64,000 bases of DNA, from assembly GCF_003254395.2 (NCBI RefSeq), contig NC_037650.1:10168071-10232070 (forward strand), written 5' to 3'. Within the stretch, counting starts at the first letter, position 1, and every line of letters starts with the position of its first letter. A program made the position numbers and the translations under genes. The notes under the pieces were generated by a model. The model was not told the DNA's origin. It made no database searches and saw only the letters and a list, made by a program, of their open reading frames with translations. This DNA comes from Apis mellifera. Lineage: Eukaryota; Arthropoda; Insecta; Hymenoptera; Apidae. Below, piece by piece: positions 58,549 to 64,000 of the stretch.

Positions 58549-60599
58549 GTAAGTAGACATTCCATTTGCGTCTCCTTTGCGTTTCGGGGGAAGGATTTTT
58601 TTTTCGGATAAACGGAGTGGAGAAAAAAAAAATTTTCTTCTTCTTCTTTCTTTTATTCGATTGAAATTTAATAGGAGGGGGAAAATTTGACGAATAAAAA
58701 AAAATAAAGTATAAAATAAAGAAATTTCATCGCGAGTATTGAGAATCCCTTCGAATCCCCAGAGTACTGTTTACCCATCCCCCCCATCCCCCGTAAGAAA
58801 AATTCGATTCCGCCCATAATCTTACGTTTCTTCATCTATTTCTTCCCCTTCCTCCTCAATTTCACTCTAGTCGAGGGTGGACTTTAAAACCAGGAGGATG
58901 TATGTATCGTGGAGAAACGTCAATCCAATTTCTCAAATCACCCCCGTAACGGGAATTATAAACGATGATGGAAACCTGCCTCCCCCTCCCCCCTCCACTA
59001 TTCAAGATTTAAATATTTCAAGCATTGAATTCTGTATGAATATTTATTGGATATACGCGTGTAATATTTGAAAATGGAAAGTAGATCTAATATAGATCTA
59101 ATGTTCCAACTCGAACACGGTCGATTACTTTTTTCTTTTCTTTTTTTTTAAATAAATAAAATAAATTTGTAAAAGTCTCGATCAGCTCAACGATTTGCTC
59201 GAGCGAATATATTGAAAAAACCGAATTAAAGGGAGGTGAGGAAAGTGGTGGCCGCGACAAGGAGGAGTGGTGCGACAATGTTGGCGAGGAAGGAGGGGGA
59301 GGGGAGGAGAAGGGAGATTGATTGTACCGGCACTTGCTCTGGCGGAACACATCGATGAAGTTACATTACCGACTAGACCGAGTTACGCAAAGTGGACGCT
59401 ACAAACTGGACGGCCGCTAAACTTAATTTGCACTTCGGGCCAACTTCCGGTTAAACCGCGTCCCGACGGCGGTGCCGACTCCGGCTCTCCTCAGAACTTC
59501 GACGCCAGTTTGCCTATTCACCGATCGCTTTCCAAGTCGAATCTCTCATTTCTCTCCTCCTAAGTATTAACTAACCCACCTTTGTCGATGACAACTGGAG
59601 TTTTCACTGTAATTTTTTTTTTTGGGTAGGGAGGGAGAAAATACGATTTCTTTTCTCTTTTTTATTCGTATCAAAATTTCACGGGGCGATTGAATTTCGA
59701 TGGAAATTGCCTTTGTACAACACGATCGCAATGGATTTTGCAGTTGAAGTTGAAGTTTGAATTTCGGTCTATCGAATTTGTTGATCGATAATACCTTCTT
59801 TTGTGCAAGGTTAAATTTTGTTCTCCTTTTTTTTTTTTTTTTTTTTTACTTATACTCGTCGTTGCGAATGTTTATATGTTTCTTTTAATTCGTTCATTTT
59901 TATCGATAATTATACGTAAATTTTAATTACGATTTTTGGTAAGAGACGTATAAAAAAAGATTTTTCCATTTTGTTTCGTTTTTTCTTTTTTTTTCTTCAA
60001 CTTCTTTTCCACGCCCCTGGATATAACGTTCGGCTCATCGAGCCACCGATGTATATATATATATATGCTCACTTTATTGCATATTATGAACCTCAATGAG
60101 ATACATGTGGTAGGTAGATAATCGAATGGGGACCGTAGGTGTAGGAGGGAGAGGATAGAGATATACGGTATCCTCAGGGACGTGTGTAAGTGCCCTTCCA
60201 TCTAGGCCCGAAATATAGTTTAAATAAAATATTGATTTCCCTCGCGCAAAGTGAAATTATGTTTTTAATGCGCATTTATCATTCCCTTTATCCGCGGCCG
60301 CTTCCCTCTACCTCCACTTAAAATTAAGTGAAATTCGTACGCGCGTTTATCGTTGATTAGAACGCGACGAAAAACACAGGGCGGAACTGTAGGATAGACG
60401 CTCCTCCCAGAAACAGATATTTTTCTCAAAAATTTTTCATTCTTCTCTTAGATCTTCTTAGAAAATTGTAATTCAACGAATCAATCACAATTCAACGAAA
60501 TCAAGGATCATCTATCATCGAGTTTTTCTACGATCTTCTTCCACCCCCTTTCTCCATTAGATTTATTATTTAATATTCGAAATCCAAATCTTCAATCGG
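58549..60599 (+). other. Start of the intron after exon B
   Basis: Begins GTAAGTAG. It contains the island at 59.26-59.57 kb, a poly-T tract near 59,826-59,847 and a short TA run near 60,053. The next coding exon, expected to begin with the second base of a Tyr or similar codon, was not found within the window. Confidence 0.45.
59260..59570. other. GC-rich unique island 0.7 kb after exon B
   Basis: The plus-strand frame includes PALALAEHIDEVTLPTRPS and ends in IHRSLSKSNLSFLSS before a stop. No acceptor with the required phase is visible, so I treat it as non-coding. It contains AACTTCCGGTTAAACCGCG near 59,440, resembling Grainyhead-type AACCGGTT sites. Confidence 0.3.
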
Positions 60600-61000
60600 A
60601 AAGAAATTTAACCGCACACTTGTCGCACGATCCACGAAGCCACGTAATAATATTTCGAAACGGCACATGTGTGTCGAAACGACGCCTGCTGGATGATCTC
60701 CGGCCGAGGGAGGAGGGGGAAGGTGTCCTCGGGGACGTCCGTGCACCCTTCCTCCAGCTTTCCCCGGTGTACCCCCTCGCCACCCCCCGTTGGGATAAAC
60801 AGATTAGGTAACTACGTGATAAGTCGGTAAGTGGGTTCACTCCGGCGCAGGGTCCGAGCCCACCGACATTCGCTCTAACATCTAACTAGCTCGTTAGGGT
60901 CATTAGTAACGGTCGGGGTGTCATTAGATTTCGTTCTGTGTCTAGTTTTTCCACGGACCCTTCGAATCCGCTTCTCTTCGCTCCGCCGACTCGGCTCAGG
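60600..61000. other. GC-rich island with E-box palindrome and donor-like end
   Basis: GGCACATGTGTGTCG near 60,662 contains a CACATGTG palindrome. The island ends with CGGCTCAG|GTAAACG, a fair donor at 60,997, behind a short open frame (FFHGPFESASLRSADSAQ) that could be a small exon. Its start would not match the phase left by exon B. Confidence 0.25.
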
Positions 61001-61199
61001 TAAACGCGATAATTGTTTTTACTATTCTCTTTCATTTCTTTTTTCTTTTTCTTCTTTTTTTTTTTAGTCCTTTTTTATCGATCGGACAAATTATTGGATT
61101 ATTTAAAAAATTCAATTTCAATGATATATTCGAAGTATTAGAACCTCGAGTTCAATTTAATCGATTGCGATAATCTCTTCGAGTGAATATAATAAAAAT

Positions 61200-62660
61200 C
61201 TTGTCCTATTGCAGGAACAATTCTCTTGATCTCTCAAACGGGTGACGACAATCATCGAGAAAAAAAAAGAAAGAAGAAAGTTTTCTCTTGATTGGGACTA
61301 GAAATTGTGGATTATTGTTTAGAAATTCGTATGCTTGTTCGTTTCGATAAAACGGGTTATTTAATTTACAATCCAAATTACAATCCTCGACAATTTCCTC
61401 CTTACGATTTAACCCTATTATAATTCTTTAAACTAAATCTCTTGCTTATCCTAAAGAAATGAGAACTTTTGATGGGAAGAAAAAAAAGAAGGATGAATTG
61501 TGACTGTAGAAAGTATCTGTGCCCTATCAGAGATTTAATCCAGTCTTCTGCATTGATTGGAACGATAAATTGTGGATTATTCTTTAAAAAATTCGTTTGT
61601 TTGCTCGTTTCAATGAAATATTTATTTGAGGTCGTGAAATTCGAGAAAAGAAAAGAAGTACCCGTGCCCTACGAGAGATTTAATCCAGAGAGATTTAATC
61701 TTTTCCATTGGAACGATAAATTGTTTAAAAAATTCGTTTCAATGAAACATGATTCAAAAACAATCTAAAATCTTCAAACTGAATCTCTTCAAATAAAATA
61801 TATATAATCTTACGATTTAATTCTATTACAATTAATCAAACTAAATCTCTCTTATTCTCAAATGAGAACTATCGAAGGAAAAACAAAAAAGAATGAATCA
61901 TGACTGTAGAAAGTACCTGTGCCCTATCAGAGATTTAATCCAGTCTTCTCCATTGATTGGAACGATAAATGGTGGATTATTGTTTAAAAAATTCGTTTGC
62001 TTGCTCATTTCAATGAAATATCGTTTATTTAAGGTCGAATAAATCGACAAAATCTTACTATTACAGGAACAATTTTTTAAACGAAATCACTCAAACGGGC
62101 GACGAGAACTATCGAGAAAAAAAAAGGAAGTGCCTGTGCCCTACTACGAGAGATTTAATCCAGACAATCTTTTCCATTGGAACGATAAATTGTTTAAAAA
62201 ATTCGTTTCGATGAAACATGATTCAAAAACAATCTAAATCTTCAAACTAAATCTCTTCGAATAAAATATAGAATCTTACCATTTAACCCCATCACAATTC
62301 TTCAAACTAAATCTCTCTTATCCTCAAATGAGAACTATCGAAGGAAAAACAAAAAAGAACAACACGTGACTGTATCTGTGCCCTACTGAGAGATTTAATC
62401 CACTCTTCTGCATTAATTGGAACGATAAATTGTAGATTATTGTTTAAAAAATTCGTTCGTTTCAATAAAACATGATTCACAATCTAAATCCTCGAACTGA
62501 ATCTCTTCGAATAAAATATAAAATCTTACTCCGTTTTAACTCCGTTACAGGAACAATTCTCTGAACGAAATCTCTCGCGTGACGAGAACCATCGACGAAA
62601 GAAAAAAAAAAAAAAAAAAAAGGACGAATCGTGACAATAGGAGGTACCTGTGCCCTACTG
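61200..62660. repeat. Tandem array J: 6 units in a two-type alternating pattern
   Basis: TGTGCCCTA(C/T) recurs near 61,519, 61,672, 61,919, 62,136, 62,377 and 62,650, each time followed in most units by GAGAGATTTAATCCA. Units with GTGACTGTAGAAAGTA and CATTGATTGGAACGATAAAT alternate with shorter ones, giving a higher-order period of about 400-450 bp. The last copy continues into GC-rich unique DNA (CTACTGCGCGGGGTTTAAGG). Confidence 0.9.
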
Positions 62661-63095
62661 CGCGGGGTTTAAGGGTTAATCCAGACGGGGATTTCGAGCG
62701 GAAGCAAATCAAGGGCGGTCCTCGAGAGAGGAGGACAAAGCGTTTTAAAGGCGCACGTAGTCGCGTCGACGGGGCACGTGCGAGCCTCCCGCGCTTTGGA
62801 TACCCGGCCAGAGGAAGACGTTAATTCCTTCCTCCCCCTCCCCCCACCCTATTGTTTTTCCCTCGACACACGGAGATGACGAAGCCACGAACGAACCCTC
62901 CTCCGCGGAGAAAGGAGGACAAGTGTGCACGAGTCACAGGGCCCTTTCTTGCGACCGCGTTTCTCCGGCCGCGCTTAATAAATTGGATCAAGCAAGGAGT
63001 CTCGATGAGTTTTGCGCGAGTTGTCTGGATCCAGGGCTTCGCCTGTTTCTCCCCTCCCCGTCCTCCCCGGATCACGAGTCTAATCTTAGGATCTC
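62660..63095. other. GC-rich island between arrays J and K
   Basis: Unique GC-rich DNA adjoins the last unit of array J on the left and the first of array K on the right. It contains a C-rich stretch near 62,830. Open frames on both strands are not protein-like. Confidence 0.3.
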
Positions 63096-64000
63096 GAGTG
63101 GATTTCAGTTTTGCCCACCGATAAATTTATTTTCCAACGAGCTTCGATTCTTATTCAATTTCTCATTTCTTCTCATTCATTCTTCCCTTTTCTCATTCTT
63201 TGTCTCGAATTGTTCTGTTCTAGATTTTTTTCGGATGAAGTAAGGAAAGGAAATCTAGGAAATTTTTTAAATTTTTCTTTTTTAACGTGAAAGGTGTTTA
63301 TATCTACAGGGCTTCGTTGATTTAAGAGAGGATTTCAATTTTGGCCATTGATAAGTTTATTTTCCAACCAATCAACGAGCTTCGATTCTTCTTCCATTCT
63401 CTGTTCATTCTCTTTTCTCATTCTTCTTCTTGTTGAATTGTTTTCTATTTTTGGGACGATGAGTTAAGCAACGAGTCGTTGAGATTTAGATGAGTAAATC
63501 TATTTTCTAAATTTTTCTTTTGGATTTAAAAATGGATTTTGGCCATCGATAAATTTATTTTCCAAGCAATCAATGAGCTTCCATTCTCTTTCCATTCTCT
63601 GTTCATTTATCTTTTTTCATTCTTCTTCTTCTTGAATTGTTTTCTATTTTTAGGATGATGAGTTAAGCAACGAGTCGTTAAGAGATTTAGATAGGTAAAT
63701 CTATTTTTTAAATTTTTTTTCTTAATATAAAAAATATCTGGATTCAGTTGTATCTTGAATTTAAGAGTGGATTTCTTCTTCTTGAATTGTTTTCTATTTT
63801 TGAATAATGAGTTAAGCAAGAGTGGATTTTGGCTACTGATAAATTTATTTTCTAACCAATCAACGAGCTTCGATTCTTCTTCCATTCTCTGTTCATTATT
63901 TTTTCTCATTCTTCTTTTTCTTGAATTGTTTTCTATTTTTGAGACGATGAATTAAGCAACGAATCGTTGAGATTTGATTGGGTAAATTTAATTTCTAAAT
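63095..64000. repeat. Tandem array K: about 4 units, running off the window end
   Basis: GATAAATTTATTTTCCAA followed by CGAGCTTCGATTCTT recurs near 63,121, 63,351, 63,548 and 63,838, with TTGAATTGTTTTCTATTTTT and GATGAGTTAAGCAACGAGTC in between. A short partial copy lies at 63,765-63,835. The first copy emerges from the GC-rich island on its left. The array is cut by the window end. Confidence 0.88.

Noticed and set aside
1..64000. tRNA, rRNA, CRISPR array, prokaryotic operon, integrated virus
   Set aside because: I saw no tRNA T-arm with matching acceptor stem, no rRNA blocks, and no short direct repeats with unique spacers of CRISPR type. I also saw no polymerase, capsid or integrase motifs in the long frames. 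The tandem arrays are eukaryotic minisatellites.

Overview
The window is eukaryotic nuclear DNA, most likely from a hymenopteran insect and probably a bee. The reasons are a very AT-rich background broken by short GC-rich islands, abundant microsatellites, very large introns, CCTAA/TTAGG-type telomere-like blocks, and one exon I recognise as the start of the insect cGMP-dependent protein kinase gene foraging (for). There is no operon, rRNA, CRISPR array or intact transposon. Coding sequence is well under 2 percent of the window.

Layout. The left arm (1-18.7 kb) is AT-rich. I read it as the first intron(s) of for, which is transcribed leftwards. It holds two tandem arrays, one near-perfect inverted repeat pair and a few GC-rich non-coding islands. 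The for start exon is at 18,736-19,157 on the minus strand, with a GC-rich leader reaching about 19.99 kb. About 10 kb of AT-rich DNA and GC islands separates it from a second, rightward gene. Two exons of that gene can be supported: one ending at 31,048 and one at 58,281-58,548. They are phase-compatible and separated by a candidate 27-kb intron. The second exon carries His-rich, poly-Gln and Gly-rich tracts followed by a Cys-His-Cys-Pro stretch. It reads like the low-complexity N-terminal part of a nuclear regulator, but I do not recognise the family. If both models hold, the two genes are divergent neighbours.

The most striking structure is not coding. Eleven unrelated local tandem arrays, with units of about 110-280 bp and 4-11 copies each, fill roughly 13 kb. 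Most of them lie against a GC-rich island. In several the boundary unit merges into island sequence, as if each array grew out of the island next to it. One array combines telomere-like CCTAA blocks with POU-octamer sequence. Another carries splice-donor-like and splice-acceptor-like motifs in its units. Three copies of a short palindromic MITE-like element, a 121-bp inverted repeat pair and a perfect 16-bp-arm hairpin inside a GC-rich island are further candidates. The GC-rich islands in the 27-kb intron contain homeodomain-type, octamer, CRE and GAGA-type motifs, as expected of a developmental regulatory landscape, but no function has been shown here.
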